A stretch of 60,008 bases of DNA from Candidatus Methanoperedens sp. (GCA_012026795.1 VEPM01000025.1:1-60008), one strand, 5' to 3'; counted from the first letter of the stretch, positions 7,848 to 15,523 are shown. Numbers and translations: made by a program. The notes: generated by a model not told the origin, from the sequence alone.

Positions 7848-8501
7848 ATGGTCCGGGAAGCGTATCACAAAGACCTTCACAGGTTGAAGGGAGATATAGT
7901 TAACATGGGAAACCTTGTTGGAAGTGCAATAAGGGATGCAGTAATTTCTCTTAGAAATCGTGATGTGGAGATGGCCCAGAATGTCATTGACATGGATAAT
8001 GAGATAGATGCCCTGGATCATGAAATTGAGGAGAACTGCATGCGTCTTCTTGCTCTCCAGCAACCTATGGCGCGGGATTTGCGGCTGATAATCGCAGTTT
8101 TAAAAATGTCTATTGATCTTGAAAGGATTGGCGATCTTTCTTTAGAAATAGCGGTTATTACGAAGATGAGTGCTGATGTGCCTCCCGTTAAGCCTCTCAT
8201 CGATATACCAAGAATGTCAGATATCTGCCAGGAAATGATCAGGGATTGCATGAATGCCTTTGAAAATAAGGATGTGGAGCTTGCAAGAAAGACCGCCAGG
8301 AGAGATGATGAGATCGATGCGCTCTTTGACCAGGTAAGAAGGGAACTTATTACAATTATGATCGAGGAACCAAAAAAGATAACTGGCGCACAACACCTGA
8401 CTTTTGTCGCAAGATATCTTGAGAGAATAGGGGATCACATAACGAACCTGTGCGAAAGCGTTGTTTTTATGGTGACAGGAGAAAGGGTGGAGTTAAATTA
8501 G
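7848..8501 (+). CDS. phoU: PhoU phosphate signalling protein
   Basis: A 217-residue all-helical protein made of two PhoU repeats, each with the family metal-binding pattern (ALQQPMARDLRLIIAVLKMS then DLERIGD in the first, EEPKKITGAQHLTFVARYLERIGDH in the second is the equivalent region). PhoU senses the state of the Pst transporter and restrains phosphate uptake and the phosphate response. I choose the ATG at 7848, which follows the pstB stop by one base, over an in-frame TTG at 7839 inside pstB. It is the last gene of the operon, converging with modE. Confidence 0.95.
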   Translation: MVREAYHKDLHRLKGDIVNMGNLVGSAIRDAVISLRNRDVEMAQNVIDMDNEIDALDHEIEENCMRLLALQQPMARDLRLIIAVLKMSIDLERIGDLSLEIAVITKMSADVPPVKPLIDIPRMSDICQEMIRDCMNAFENKDVELARKTARRDDEIDALFDQVRRELITIMIEEPKKITGAQHLTFVARYLERIGDHITNLCESVVFMVTGERVELN

Positions 8502-8523
8502 CTCCTCTGAATAATTCTTTCTT

Positions 8524-9069
8524 TTATTCTTTTCCGATCATGACTTCTGTCGCTTTTACTATAGCCATTACTTTATCATTCTTTTTGATATCGAGGGATT
8601 CAACCGCTTCTGTTGTTATTACCGCAGTTATTGTTGCAGGTTCTATCTGGATCTTGACTTTTGACACAAGGTCCCCTTTCTCGATATCCAATACTTTACC
8701 TTTCATCTGATTTCTTGCAGATATTTTCAACCCGATCACCTCCCAGAATGTTTTATCATACACTGTTTGAGTAAGTATATTTTGATATGTACTATATTCG
8801 TCTATTAAGTCTATTGCTTTTTCGGTCAAAAATGTTCCCTGGTCTTTTCCGCCCCTTCTTTTGATTATTACGGGCTCTCCCACGCTTTCTTGAATTTCGT
8901 TTAGCAGAAGCCATGCATGCTTATAAGAGATATTTGTTTTTTTGCAGGCTTTGTTCAAAGAACCCTCTTCTTTAATGGCTTTAAGGAGAGAGACTTTTCC
9001 CTCACCCATGATTGGTTCATCTTTGTTGTTTACCAGCCATAATTTTGTTTTAACCTGTGTTCGTTCCAT
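8524..9069 (-). CDS. modE: ModE-type molybdate/tungstate-responsive regulator
   Basis: A 181-residue regulator. Residues 1-110 form a LysR-like winged helix of the ModE type (GEGKVSLLKAIKEEGSLNKACK, SYKHAWLLLNEI, then RRGGKDQGTFLTEKA), and residues 112-180 form one Mop/TOBE oxyanion-binding domain (ISARNQMKGKV, ITAVITTEAVE). Bacterial ModE has two Mop copies; a single one is common in shorter archaeal forms. It should bind molybdate or tungstate and control the adjacent transporter and moeA genes. It lies at the 3' end of moeA-tupB-tupC-modE but also has a TATA-like sequence at the end of tupC, so it may have its own promoter. Confidence 0.88.
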   Translation of the reverse strand: MERTQVKTKLWLVNNKDEPIMGEGKVSLLKAIKEEGSLNKACKKTNISYKHAWLLLNEIQESVGEPVIIKRRGGKDQGTFLTEKAIDLIDEYSTYQNILTQTVYDKTFWEVIGLKISARNQMKGKVLDIEKGDLVSKVKIQIEPATITAVITTEAVESLDIKKNDKVMAIVKATEVMIGKE

Positions 9070-9092
9070 CGCAACCTTGAATTAAGAAAGGT

Positions 9093-9108
9093 TTATTAAT
9101 ATATAAAC
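9093..9108 (-). promoter_or_regulatory. Probable modE promoter (TATA box)
   Basis: On the minus strand the sequence GTTTATATATTAATAAAC spans the tupC stop codon and ends about 25 bases before the modE ATG. It is itself nearly palindromic. The spacing would give a leaderless or very short-leader modE transcript, allowing modE to be made independently of the transporter. Confidence 0.45.
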
Positions 9109-9824
9109 TCTCCATTTATAAACGCGTAAGACCTCGCATCTTTAGGGTAAGTGAATATCTGCTCTTTAGTATTTACCTCAATCAACTCTCCATTAAGCAG
9201 AATTCCCACCCTGTCGGCGATGCGCCTGACCTGGTGCATATTGTGGGATGCCATAATAATCGTCGTGCCAGGATCGTTTCTTATCTTTCTGATAATTTCC
9301 TCTATCTTCGCAACATTGGCCGGGTCAAGATTAGCCGTCGGCTCATCAAGAAGAAGGACATCAGGTTTAAAGACAATCGCCCTTGCAAAAGCCATTCTCT
9401 GGGCTTCCCCGCCTGAAAGGGTCAGAGCTTTTTGTTTCTCACAGCCTCTAAGTCCCACAAGATTTAGCGCATCAGCTACTTTTTCTTCAATTTTGTTTCT
9501 ATCTGCGCCCCGAATGGCCAGTCCATAGGCTACATTATCGAAGACCGAAGAATTGAATATCGCAGGTTTCTGAAAAAGCATTGACATCCTGGACATGATA
9601 TTGTTTTTCTTATTGATCAAATATTCATTCCCATTAAACACTATTCTTCCTGATGAGTGTGTATCCAAAAAATTTATGATCCGAAGCATTGTGGTCTTCC
9701 CAACCCCGCTTGGCCCCATGAAAGCAAAAATCTCCCCTCGATAAATTTCAAGGTTGATATTTTTCAATACTTCTTTATTCCCAAAGGATTTGCCAAGGTT
9801 CTCTATCCGGAACAATTCCTCCAT
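9096..9824 (-). CDS. tupC: Tungstate/molybdate ABC transporter ATP-binding protein
   Basis: A 242-residue ABC ATPase with Walker A GPSGVGKTT, Q-loop LFQKPAIF, signature LSGGEAQRMAFARAI, Walker B VLLLDEPTANLDP and switch region ASHNMHQ. It lacks the C-terminal TOBE domain found in ModC/WtpC, which fits TupC. The ATG at 9824 is chosen because a GGAGA ribosome site lies 7 bases upstream; a longer in-frame start at 9875 would sit inside tupB. It energises the TupB permease encoded one base upstream. Confidence 0.85.
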   Translation of the reverse strand: MEELFRIENLGKSFGNKEVLKNINLEIYRGEIFAFMGPSGVGKTTMLRIINFLDTHSSGRIVFNGNEYLINKKNNIMSRMSMLFQKPAIFNSSVFDNVAYGLAIRGADRNKIEEKVADALNLVGLRGCEKQKALTLSGGEAQRMAFARAIVFKPDVLLLDEPTANLDPANVAKIEEIIRKIRNDPGTTIIMASHNMHQVRRIADRVGILLNGELIEVNTKEQIFTYPKDARSYAFINGEFIY

Positions 9825-9825
9825 T

Positions 9826-10560
9826 TTAATTTCTCCTCTGGAAATAGTTTGCCAGGATATTAAGGGAAAGTACAAGGGAGATAAGTATAATTCCGAGAGC
9901 TATCGATGTTGAGATATCGCCTTTACTGGTTTCGGATGTGATTGCGGTGGTGAGCGTTCTGGTTTCAGAGAGTCCTTCACCTATTCCCCCTACACTTCCC
10001 GTGCGTGCTATGTTGCCACCTACGATGAGAATGGCCCCAACTTCTGCCAGTCCCCTTCCAAGTCCTGCAAGTATCGCTGTGATGATGCCAAACCTTGCCT
10101 CTTTTAATGTCGCAATCACTGCATCTGTTTTGTTTCCACCGAGAGTATAGACCGTCTCGATTATCGATTGGGGAACAGATTTTATTGCAGCAAGAGAAAT
10201 GCCGGATATTATTGGTGTAATAAGAATATACTGGACAAGGATCATTGCTTCCTGCGTGTAAATAATATCCAGGAACCCAAAGGGACCAACAGGCACAACC
10301 ATCAGGAAAACAAGGAGGCCAACAAAAACAGGGGGAAGCCCCATACCAGTATTAATCAGTGTGATGATGACCTGCTTACCCCTAAAGTGCATGAAAGATA
10401 TGGCAAACGCCAATGGTATTGCAGTAAAGGTAGCAAGTATAGTGGCGGTGCCTGATACTTTGACAGAAACGCCTGTTATGCTCAGGATATATGGGTTCTG
10501 GCTGAATATCAGCTCAAACGCTTTAATAATTCCCTGTATCAAAAAGTCAGAGCTGCTCAT
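9826..10560 (-). CDS. tupB: Tungstate ABC transporter permease
   Basis: A 244-residue permease with about five or six membrane helices and a conserved cytoplasmic loop (TLGGNKTDAVIATLKEAR then GLGRGLAEVGAILIVGGNI) that is very characteristic of TupB, the tungstate permease, rather than ModB. It works with TupC to import tungstate or molybdate oxyanions. The expected substrate-binding lipoprotein TupA is not adjacent: the next gene upstream is moeA, and the region beyond is repeats. The binding protein must be encoded elsewhere, or has been lost. Confidence 0.85.
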   Translation of the reverse strand: MSSSDFLIQGIIKAFELIFSQNPYILSITGVSVKVSGTATILATFTAIPLAFAISFMHFRGKQVIITLINTGMGLPPVFVGLLVFLMVVPVGPFGFLDIIYTQEAMILVQYILITPIISGISLAAIKSVPQSIIETVYTLGGNKTDAVIATLKEARFGIITAILAGLGRGLAEVGAILIVGGNIARTGSVGGIGEGLSETRTLTTAITSETSKGDISTSIALGIILISLVLSLNILANYFQRRN

Positions 10561-10590
10561 GTCCGGCCTTTCTGTTGATTCATGTTTACT

Positions 10591-11763
10591 TCAATAGAAA
10601 AGATATGCATTCACCAGCTCACCTTTTTTAATATCCCTGTCTGTCATTACATACCCTTCAACGACGCAGGACCTCGGAGATGCCGAGATTATAGCAGTAT
10701 TATATTCCTTATCAACCAACTTCATCTCTTTGCCGTATCCGATGGCTTTGTTATTTATTATCTTCATGAAAAGGATATATTCAAAACCTTTTTCCGGCAG
10801 CACAACATCCTCATTTATCGTAAGTTCATGCATTGCCCTTGGCATATCCGTGAAATATCTCTTCACGACTATTTCAAGAGCAGTGAAAGCCCCTGTTGGT
10901 TTGCCCGGAAGTGCAAATACAGGAGTGTTATTCACAATGCCGACAGCACAGGGTTTTCCTGGCCTGATAGCGACCCCGTGGAATACTATTTCTCCTGTCC
11001 GGGCAATGATATCTGCAACGAAATCGCGCTCACCCACTGAAATACCGCCTGTCGTAAATACTGCGTCGTATTTTTCACATGCTTGCAGCAGCATATTCTT
11101 TGTTCTGTCATAGTCGTCAGGGACAGCGCCTATAAATTCGGACTCGTGGCCTGATTCTTTCAAAAATCCCTGTATCAGCACTGCACTTGTATTTTTTATC
11201 ATTCCGTTATAAATTTCTGTGCCCGTGGAAATTATACCGGCTTTGATTTTTTTATAAACAGGAACCTTTTCGATGCCAAGACTATATAATAGCGCAGCGC
11301 TCTGGGGCATTATCCGGTGATTTTTCTCAAATATCCTGTCTCCGGCACTGTAATCCGAGCCTTTTCGGAACACGTTTTCCCATGTATTTAGCTTTTTTCC
11401 GTATAGAAGGTCCCTTTTAACCTCCGCATCCTCGATTTTCAGCACTGCATCAGCGCCTTCCGGGAGTATTGCGCCTGTTGCGATTGCCATAGCCTCGCCG
11501 CTCTTTATCTTTACAATGCTGTCGCCAGCGTATACTTTCCCGGATATTTTGAGCGGGTAAGGTTCAGAGCTTCTGACTGCAAACCCGTCCATCGCAGAAA
11601 TATCGAACGCAGGGGACATGGATTCCGCAATAATATCTTCACCGAGCTCCCTTCCCACAGAATCGGGAAGGGCAACCTTTTCTGATTCGCGCCTGAAGTA
11701 ATATGTGCTCTTTAGCTGCTTTATTCTTTCAAGCGCTTCTGTGAGTGTTATTATTGTTTTCAC
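10591..11763 (-). CDS. moeA: Molybdopterin molybdenumtransferase MoeA
   Basis: A 390-residue MoeA. Visible blocks: FDISAMDGFAVRS near residue 53, IATGAILPEGADAVLKIED near 95, the MoCF-biosynthesis domain with ISTGTEIYN near 172 and FTTGGISVGERDFV near 233, then GVAIRPGKPCAVG and ALPGKPTGAF near 270-300, and the beta-barrel domain IV to the end. It inserts molybdenum or tungsten into molybdopterin. In archaea it serves formylmethanofuran dehydrogenase and other tungsten or molybdenum enzymes. It is first in the minus-strand unit with tupB, tupC and modE, which links metal import to cofactor assembly. Confidence 0.95.
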   Translation of the reverse strand: MKTIITLTEALERIKQLKSTYYFRRESEKVALPDSVGRELGEDIIAESMSPAFDISAMDGFAVRSSEPYPLKISGKVYAGDSIVKIKSGEAMAIATGAILPEGADAVLKIEDAEVKRDLLYGKKLNTWENVFRKGSDYSAGDRIFEKNHRIMPQSAALLYSLGIEKVPVYKKIKAGIISTGTEIYNGMIKNTSAVLIQGFLKESGHESEFIGAVPDDYDRTKNMLLQACEKYDAVFTTGGISVGERDFVADIIARTGEIVFHGVAIRPGKPCAVGIVNNTPVFALPGKPTGAFTALEIVVKRYFTDMPRAMHELTINEDVVLPEKGFEYILFMKIINNKAIGYGKEMKLVDKEYNTAIISASPRSCVVEGYVMTDRDIKKGELVNAYLFY

Positions 11764-11767
11764 ATTA

Positions 11768-11803
11768 TTATGTTAGCTTAAACATAACATAATTGATATA
11801 AAC
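11768..11803 (-). promoter_or_regulatory. moeA promoter with inverted-repeat operator
   Basis: Reading on the minus strand there is a TATA-like sequence (TTTATATCAATT) and then a perfect inverted repeat, TTATGTT-N6-AACATAA at 11768-11787, ending four bases before the moeA start codon. An inverted repeat between the TATA box and the start would block transcription when bound. A ModE-type repressor is encoded at the end of this gene set and is the natural candidate. Confidence 0.6.
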
Positions 11804-11854
11804 TTATCGAAAGTCGGTAACAACATAAATTAGTTTTTGTAATAGATAAAAATC

Positions 11855-11925
11855 TGGCGCGCATCGACCGGCGCTGGGTTAGAGCGCTGAGATTTCAGGG
11901 TGGGGATTCCATAATTGGCAGCACC
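11855..11925. repeat. Island repeat, alpha segment (copy 1)
   Basis: GC-rich segment with the family core GCATCGACCGGCGCTGGGTT followed by a GGGATTCCATAATTGG stretch. Related segments are at 12862, 14107, 16331 and 17967. In this copy the alpha and beta parts are split by about 185 bases that include another palindromic repeat. The surrounding gap (11764-12316) has no gene that I can see. Confidence 0.7.
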
Positions 11926-11992
11926 TTTATTTTCCTTCAGAAGGGTGCTGTAAAAATATGTCTTAAATGAAGAGCATGGATTTTAGAAGAAG

Positions 11993-12074
11993 GAACACGG
12001 ATTGCACGGATCATACGGATTTTCACGGATAATCAAATCCGTGGGTATCCGCGTCATCCTCACAATCTGTGTTC
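11993..12074. repeat. ACGGAT-type palindromic repeat
   Basis: A long imperfect hairpin bounded by GAACAC and GTGTTC and made of ACGGATT, CACGGAT and ATCCGTG words. A relative lies at 59042-59126. Repeats of this composition are scattered in many methanogen-related genomes; no coding function. Confidence 0.75.
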
Positions 12075-12110
12075 GTATATACAACATCGCTGCAAAAATA
12101 GTTCTGGCTG

Positions 12111-12255
12111 TCAGGCGCCGCCGATGCGCATGGGGGCATGGGGATGGACGATGAGGGTGCTGGTTTGCGTTGTTTGTGGTTTTATATATTCTTTTCACCG
12201 CAAAGGGCGCAAAGATTTTGAGGGACGCGCCAGTCTCATTTTAGGCGGCGCATGA
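12111..12255. repeat. Island repeat, beta-gamma segment with inverted ends (copy 1)
   Basis: This 145-base segment starts TCAGGCGCCGCC and ends GGCGGCGCATGA, which are inverted copies of each other at 11 of 12 positions. Inside are a GCGCATGGGGGCATGGGGATG stretch in part and a CCGCAAAGGGCGCAAAGATT word. Copy 17208-17367 has the same ends. It resembles a miniature inverted-repeat element, though similarity to other copies also extends about 25 bases to its left. Confidence 0.65.
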
Positions 12256-12316
12256 GCAGGATAAGGGGGTCTTCTGGGTTGTTGATATACAAATAATGGC
12301 AAAATTTGGCTCATGA

Positions 12317-12539
12317 CTATTTATGCAAAAGTTCATTAAATTCTTCCACTGTAAGTCCTGCTTGCTTAATTATAGTTCTTAAAGTTCCGCGTGCAATCTC
12401 ATTATGGTTTGGAATTGTTAGAGCCTGTTTTTCAGGGTTTCTTAAAGGATATGACTTCTGTTTGACCTCGAACATAATATCCGATTTTAGTCAGTGCTTT
12501 TATTACTTCTTGTCCAGAGACAATGGGCAATTTGCTCAT
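12317..12539 (-). pseudogene. hicA: HicA toxin, frameshifted (copy 1)
   Basis: From the ATG at 12539 the frame reads MSKLPIVSGQEVIKAL, TKIGYYVRG and then hits a TGA at codon 36. In the next frame the usual HicA C-terminus continues: NPEKQALTIPNHNEIARGTL and QAGLTVEEFNELL. The two parts join if two single bases are restored around the expected GSH catalytic-histidine region, so the protein has lost exactly its active-site segment. HicA is an mRNA interferase with a double-stranded RNA-binding fold. The start overlaps the hicB stop (ATGA). The identical lesion occurs in copy 2. A systematic sequencing error is possible but must have occurred in both copies. Confidence 0.8.
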
Positions 12540-12757
12540 ATGGCAACAGAAACCATTGTTTCTTTAATTCCGGCATGGGGAGTTATCGGAATACCATCTT
12601 CCGCCAACATCGATATATGCAACTCGATAGCATCCTTAATGTTTTCCTGGGCTTCTTTTTCTGTTTTGCCCTGGGATATACAGCCGGGTAAAGATGGCAC
12701 TGTAGCCACATACCAGCCGTCTTCGTCTTTTTCCAGTAATACTTTAAATTTCATCAA
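12536..12757 (-). CDS. hicB: HicB antitoxin (copy 1)
   Basis: A 73-residue HicB of the short type: MMKFKVLLEKDEDGWYVATV, PSLPGCISQGKTEKEA, NIKDAIELHI. This is the RNase H-like HicB fold with no added DNA-binding domain. It should bind and neutralise HicA. Here hicB precedes hicA with a four-base overlap, the less common order. The partner toxin is broken, leaving the antitoxin intact. The protein is identical to copy 2 at 17648. Confidence 0.88.
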   Translation of the reverse strand: MMKFKVLLEKDEDGWYVATVPSLPGCISQGKTEKEAQENIKDAIELHISMLAEDGIPITPHAGIKETMVSVAI

Positions 12758-12861
12758 AATGCCTCAATTGATGTATATCAATAATATTTATTGAATAGAT
12801 AAAGTATTTATGGTACCAATATACGGTAACAATTTCATCGTTTTTCCATGGCACGAAGCTG

Positions 12862-12948
12862 GCGGCATGGCGGGGCAGCCGGATGCGCGCGCATTGACCG
12901 GCGCTGGGTTCGTGGGCTGAGGGTGAGATTCCATAATTAGCGGCAGCG
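12862..12948. repeat. Island repeat, alpha segment only (copy 2)
   Basis: Contains GGATGCGCGCGCATTGACCG and then GCGCTGGGTTCGTG, and a GAGATTCCATAATTAG end. It has no beta or gamma part and sits between the first hicAB and the vapBC cluster. Confidence 0.75.
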
Positions 12949-12979
12949 CAAAGGGTGTGAAGAATTATAGTGAAAGCTT

Positions 12980-13231
12980 ATGAATTTCCGGGTAATAAAG
13001 AATATTATGCAAGTCCAGAAATTGATGAGCCGGATGAAAAAATTAGAAAAAGAGATGCAAGAGTTAAGAAGCAGTATCTATTCTAATGTTAAAGTTTCTA
13101 GAATAAAATCAAAAACGAGGATGCATAAAGCTGCACTGGATTTTCTAATTCTAAAGAATATCCCGGATAAACTTGAATTGGATTCTGTTGAAATGATCAG
13201 AAATGAGAGAAAGCATGCCAGAGGCTATTAA
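12980..13231 (+). CDS. Probable antitoxin of a decayed VapBC pair
   Basis: An 83-residue basic protein, with a helical N-terminal half rich in Lys, Arg and Met (LMSRMKKLEKEMQEL) and a C-terminal half KAALDFLILKNIPDKLELDS. It overlaps the first codons of a PIN-domain fragment at 13215, the arrangement of an antitoxin followed by VapC. No DNA-binding fold is certain. If the assignment holds it is an orphan antitoxin, because the toxin beside it is cut off after 30 residues. Confidence 0.5.
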   Translation: MNFRVIKNIMQVQKLMSRMKKLEKEMQELRSSIYSNVKVSRIKSKTRMHKAALDFLILKNIPDKLELDSVEMIRNERKHARGY

Positions 13232-13307
13232 TAATAGAGTAAACCTGGATTCAAATGTTTTTATCTTTGTTCTCAAAGAGAATGAAAAGTATAGCAAAGA
13301 ATTTTGA
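13215..13307 (+). pseudogene. VapC PIN-domain toxin, N-terminal stump
   Basis: Thirty codons that begin a PIN domain (VNLDSNVFIFVL, with the first catalytic aspartate and the following Asn and Phe) and then stop at TGA. PIN toxins are 130-150 residues long. No PIN sequence continues in any frame after the stop; instead another antitoxin gene begins at 13366. The start overlaps the preceding antitoxin gene. This is a deletion remnant formed when two VapBC modules were joined. Confidence 0.65.
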
Positions 13308-13365
13308 TAGCCTATTTTTTGATTTCATGTTAAGTTTTATATGTATATTCTGCGTTAGGTTTAAT

Positions 13366-13590
13366 ATGCAAGCTGATGTCATTAAAGAAGGACTTGTTAT
13401 TCCTTATAGGACTCTTCATGATGCAAGAATATCCGGAACCCTTGAAGTCAAGATCGGAGAGAAAGAACTCATAATCAAGGAAAAAAATATCACACGAAGA
13501 ATGAAGGGCTATTGTGGGAAATTGAGAATCTCTCAAAAGGAAATGAAGGAGATTTATTCGGATAGCATTTTAGAAAAATATGAGAAATGA
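13366..13590 (+). CDS. VapB-like antitoxin of the intact VapBC
   Basis: A 74-residue protein (GTLEVKIGEKELIIKEKNIT in the middle, charged C-terminus ending SDSILEKYEK). The ATG at 13366 is chosen because the residues upstream in the frame are hydrophobic and unlike the rest. Its 3' end overlaps the toxin gene by 11 bases, as is usual for toxin-antitoxin pairs. The family is not certain; position makes it the antitoxin. Confidence 0.55.
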   Translation: MQADVIKEGLVIPYRTLHDARISGTLEVKIGEKELIIKEKNITRRMKGYCGKLRISQKEMKEIYSDSILEKYEK

Positions 13591-14086
13591 GCTGTCAAAC
13601 TTTAGAGATAAGCCAATATTTGTTGATGCAAATATATTTGTCTATCATGCGGCAGAATCAAAATATAGCGAATCGGTAACCGCTTTTTTGGAAAAAGTTG
13701 AGTTTAAAGAAGTAGAGGCTTATACTTCCCCGTCAGTTATTGATGAGGCAGCTTATGTCCTTATTATAAATAAAGGACTTGATTTACTTGAATCCAGAAG
13801 TTCTCGAAAAGTGAGAGAAAAGATTGAAAATGATCGGGATTTCGCCCTGAAGTGCTATTCTGTCCTTGAAGATTTTTTGGGTTATGTTAAATCATTGGAC
13901 GGCCTGAAACTTCTAGAGGTCACAGGCGAGGATGCTTTCAGGATATATGAGTTTGGAACATCATATCTTCTTCATCCAAAAGATGCGCTGCATCTGTCTG
14001 TTATGAAACGATACAGGATATTTGACATTGCTACTAACGATAGCGATTTCGAGAGAGTTAAATGGATCAAAGTCTGGAAACCATGA
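13580..14086 (+). CDS. VapC-type PIN-domain ribonuclease toxin
   Basis: A 168-residue PIN protein with the acidic residues of the active site in place: PIFVDANIFVYH near residue 12-23, SVIDEAAYVL near 52, HPKDALHLSV near 137 and IATNDSDFE near 155. PIN toxins cut specific tRNA or rRNA sites using metal ions. It overlaps its antitoxin by 11 bases. It is longer than average VapC, as in several archaeal members. Complete, and flanked on both sides by island repeats. Confidence 0.85.
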   Translation: MRNELSNFRDKPIFVDANIFVYHAAESKYSESVTAFLEKVEFKEVEAYTSPSVIDEAAYVLIINKGLDLLESRSSRKVREKIENDRDFALKCYSVLEDFLGYVKSLDGLKLLEVTGEDAFRIYEFGTSYLLHPKDALHLSVMKRYRIFDIATNDSDFERVKWIKVWKP

Positions 14087-14106
14087 GTAGTTCGCATATA
14101 TTTGCA

Positions 14107-14304
14107 GGCTGCGGGGCAGCCAGATGCGCGCGCATTGACCGGCGCTGGGTTCGTGCGCTGAGGGTGGGATTCCGTAATTGGAAAGGTGGCACAGCCATGC
14201 AAAAATAGTTCTGGCTGTCAGGCGCCGCCGGAACGATGCACATTGGGGGGGCACGGGGATGTGCGATGAGGGCGCTGGTTTGCGTTGCTTGTGGTTTTAT
14301 CGGT
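14107..14304. repeat. Island repeat, alpha plus beta (copy 3)
   Basis: Full alpha segment (14107-14180) joined by about 25 conserved bases (ATGCAAAAATAGTTCTGGCT) to a beta segment starting TCAGGCGCCGCC at 14218. The gamma end is absent: similarity stops near 14304, just before the HEPN gene. Confidence 0.8.
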
Positions 14305-14334
14305 GTTTGATAACTCAAAGTAAATATCTTATAT

Positions 14335-14763
14335 CTATTTGATCAGTACATCCACCACTTTCATAAATTCTCTACAAACTGCGATTCCAACATGCAAATC
14401 CATCCCTATTTCCGCAAAATCAAGCGAATACTGAGTCTCATGCCTGGCATCGCGAAGGGTATCGAGGTAATCGAGGAAATCCCTGTTTAGCAACTTTGTA
14501 TTAACATATTTTTCTTCAACGTAGCGGGCAATGCAAAAATGGCTTCTTTCTTTTATCCCGTCTTTAAAAAGCAGTGCCCTTGCAACGTGAAAGAAGGCAT
14601 TATAAAGAGCAATCGTACCCATTCGTTGTTTGCCAATTTTAACTAAATCTTCGGCATCAGTCAGGAAAAGCCCAGCCTGTATAAGGCTTTTTTTCGCCAG
14701 TCCTGTGCTGGGACTTACACCTGTGAGCAATTTTCGCTCAAAACAATCAGATAGCTCAGTCAA
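14335..14763 (-). CDS. HEPN-domain protein of a HEPN/MNT pair
   Basis: A 142-residue all-helical protein of the HEPN class. The helix with IALYNAFFHVARALLFKDG and the motif RDARHETQY near residue 110 are typical; the Arg and His of the latter form the RNase centre in active relatives. In such pairs HEPN is the toxic ribonuclease and the MNT partner inactivates it, probably by AMP addition. It starts with a TTG that overlaps the MNT stop (TTGACTGA), giving tight coupling. Island repeats lie directly downstream. Confidence 0.78.
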   Translation of the reverse strand: MTELSDCFERKLLTGVSPSTGLAKKSLIQAGLFLTDAEDLVKIGKQRMGTIALYNAFFHVARALLFKDGIKERSHFCIARYVEEKYVNTKLLNRDFLDYLDTLRDARHETQYSLDFAEIGMDLHVGIAVCREFMKVVDVLIK

Positions 14764-15310
14764 ATATATCTTCTCCTGCAGATGTCAGTTTCAATCTGAA
14801 ATAAAATTCAGGGTCGTTTTCTTTTAAGTCTTTTATTTTTTTATCGGTCAGGAGCAGTAATTTTACCTCTTTCCTGAAATCTGTTTCTATTTTGCGCGTT
14901 ATGTTTTTTAGCTTTATGGCATCTGAATGATTTTTTGTATAAATCCACATATCGATATCGCTTTGCAGCGTATCTTTTCCTGCGGCAAAACTGCCGTATA
15001 TGCCGACAATCCCGTGCTTATTCAGTTCTTTGAAAGAAATGTGGTTGAGCATATCATTAATATTGATAAGCTGTCTGATTTTACTGAGAAGCAAGTTATT
15101 TAAATCCAGGGACAGGATTTTTTTATTTTTGACCTTCTTTTCTTTGATAAAACCTAATTTTTTGAATATTTTAATTGCCTGATGAACCTGCGCTGGGGAT
15201 GCGCCTGTATTTTCTGAAATTTCTCTTATATATGTTTCATTTTTACTTGATAGGTCTTTCAGGATTACCAGATTCTTTTTTGTAAACAATCTTTGTAAAT
15301 CGTTCATCAT
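14756..15310 (-). CDS. Winged-helix/nucleotidyltransferase (MNT) antitoxin
   Basis: A 184-residue fusion. Residues 1-70 form a winged helix (TYIREISENTGASPAQVHQA, IFKKLGFIKEKK) and residues 95-170 a minimal nucleotidyltransferase with GIYGSFAAGKDTLQSDIDMW, the GS-x10-DxD metal site. It is the antitoxin partner of the HEPN gene at its 3' end; the winged helix likely lets it repress its own promoter. The start is one of two adjacent ATG codons at 15310 and 15307. An AT-rich promoter lies upstream at 15311-15370. Confidence 0.8.
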   Translation of the reverse strand: MMNDLQRLFTKKNLVILKDLSSKNETYIREISENTGASPAQVHQAIKIFKKLGFIKEKKVKNKKILSLDLNNLLLSKIRQLININDMLNHISFKELNKHGIVGIYGSFAAGKDTLQSDIDMWIYTKNHSDAIKLKNITRKIETDFRKEVKLLLLTDKKIKDLKENDPEFYFRLKLTSAGEDIFD

Positions 15311-15387
15311 TACTAAACATATTGTTTATTTATAATAAACATTTTGTTCCTTTTTTGTGAACAATTATATGTAACCATCTGATAGCG

Positions 15388-15480
15388 CCTAGGGAGCGCA
15401 GCCTGAGGGGACGTGTCAGGGAAACTTGTTTAGGTATATTCGACCCGCGCCGGGCATTCGGGTGTGGAGGGCGGAGAAAT
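15388..15480. other. GC-rich spacer, possibly a decayed island repeat
   Basis: This stretch (GCGCCTAGGGAGCGCAGCCT at its left, ACCCGCGCCGGGCATTCGGG at its right) has the base composition and some words of the island repeat but does not align across its length. It occupies the same place between cassettes as the real copies. No coding potential is seen between 15311 and 15523. Confidence 0.35.
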
Positions 15481-15523
15481 TAGGATGCGGATTGAAATGC
15501 GTGGTGAAGAAATTTAACTTGCC

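Larger units (their letters stand above)
12201..12854. repeat. 650-base segmental duplication carrying hicAB (copy 1)
   Basis: This segment matches 17313-17965 at a constant offset of 5112 bases with only a handful of differences and one single-base indel near the right end. It includes the gamma end of the repeat, the broken hicA, hicB and the hicB promoter. The near identity points to a recent copy event or ongoing gene conversion. Confidence 0.9.

Noticed and set aside
12317-12539. Programmed frameshifting in hicA
   Set aside because: Restoring the protein needs two separate single-base changes about 13 bases apart around the active site, and there is no slippery sequence with a downstream structure.
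12306-12794. A 162-codon plus-strand frame over hicAB, also present at 17364-17906
   Set aside because: It is the antisense of hicB and the broken hicA. Its duplication comes from the segmental repeat and not from selection on this frame.
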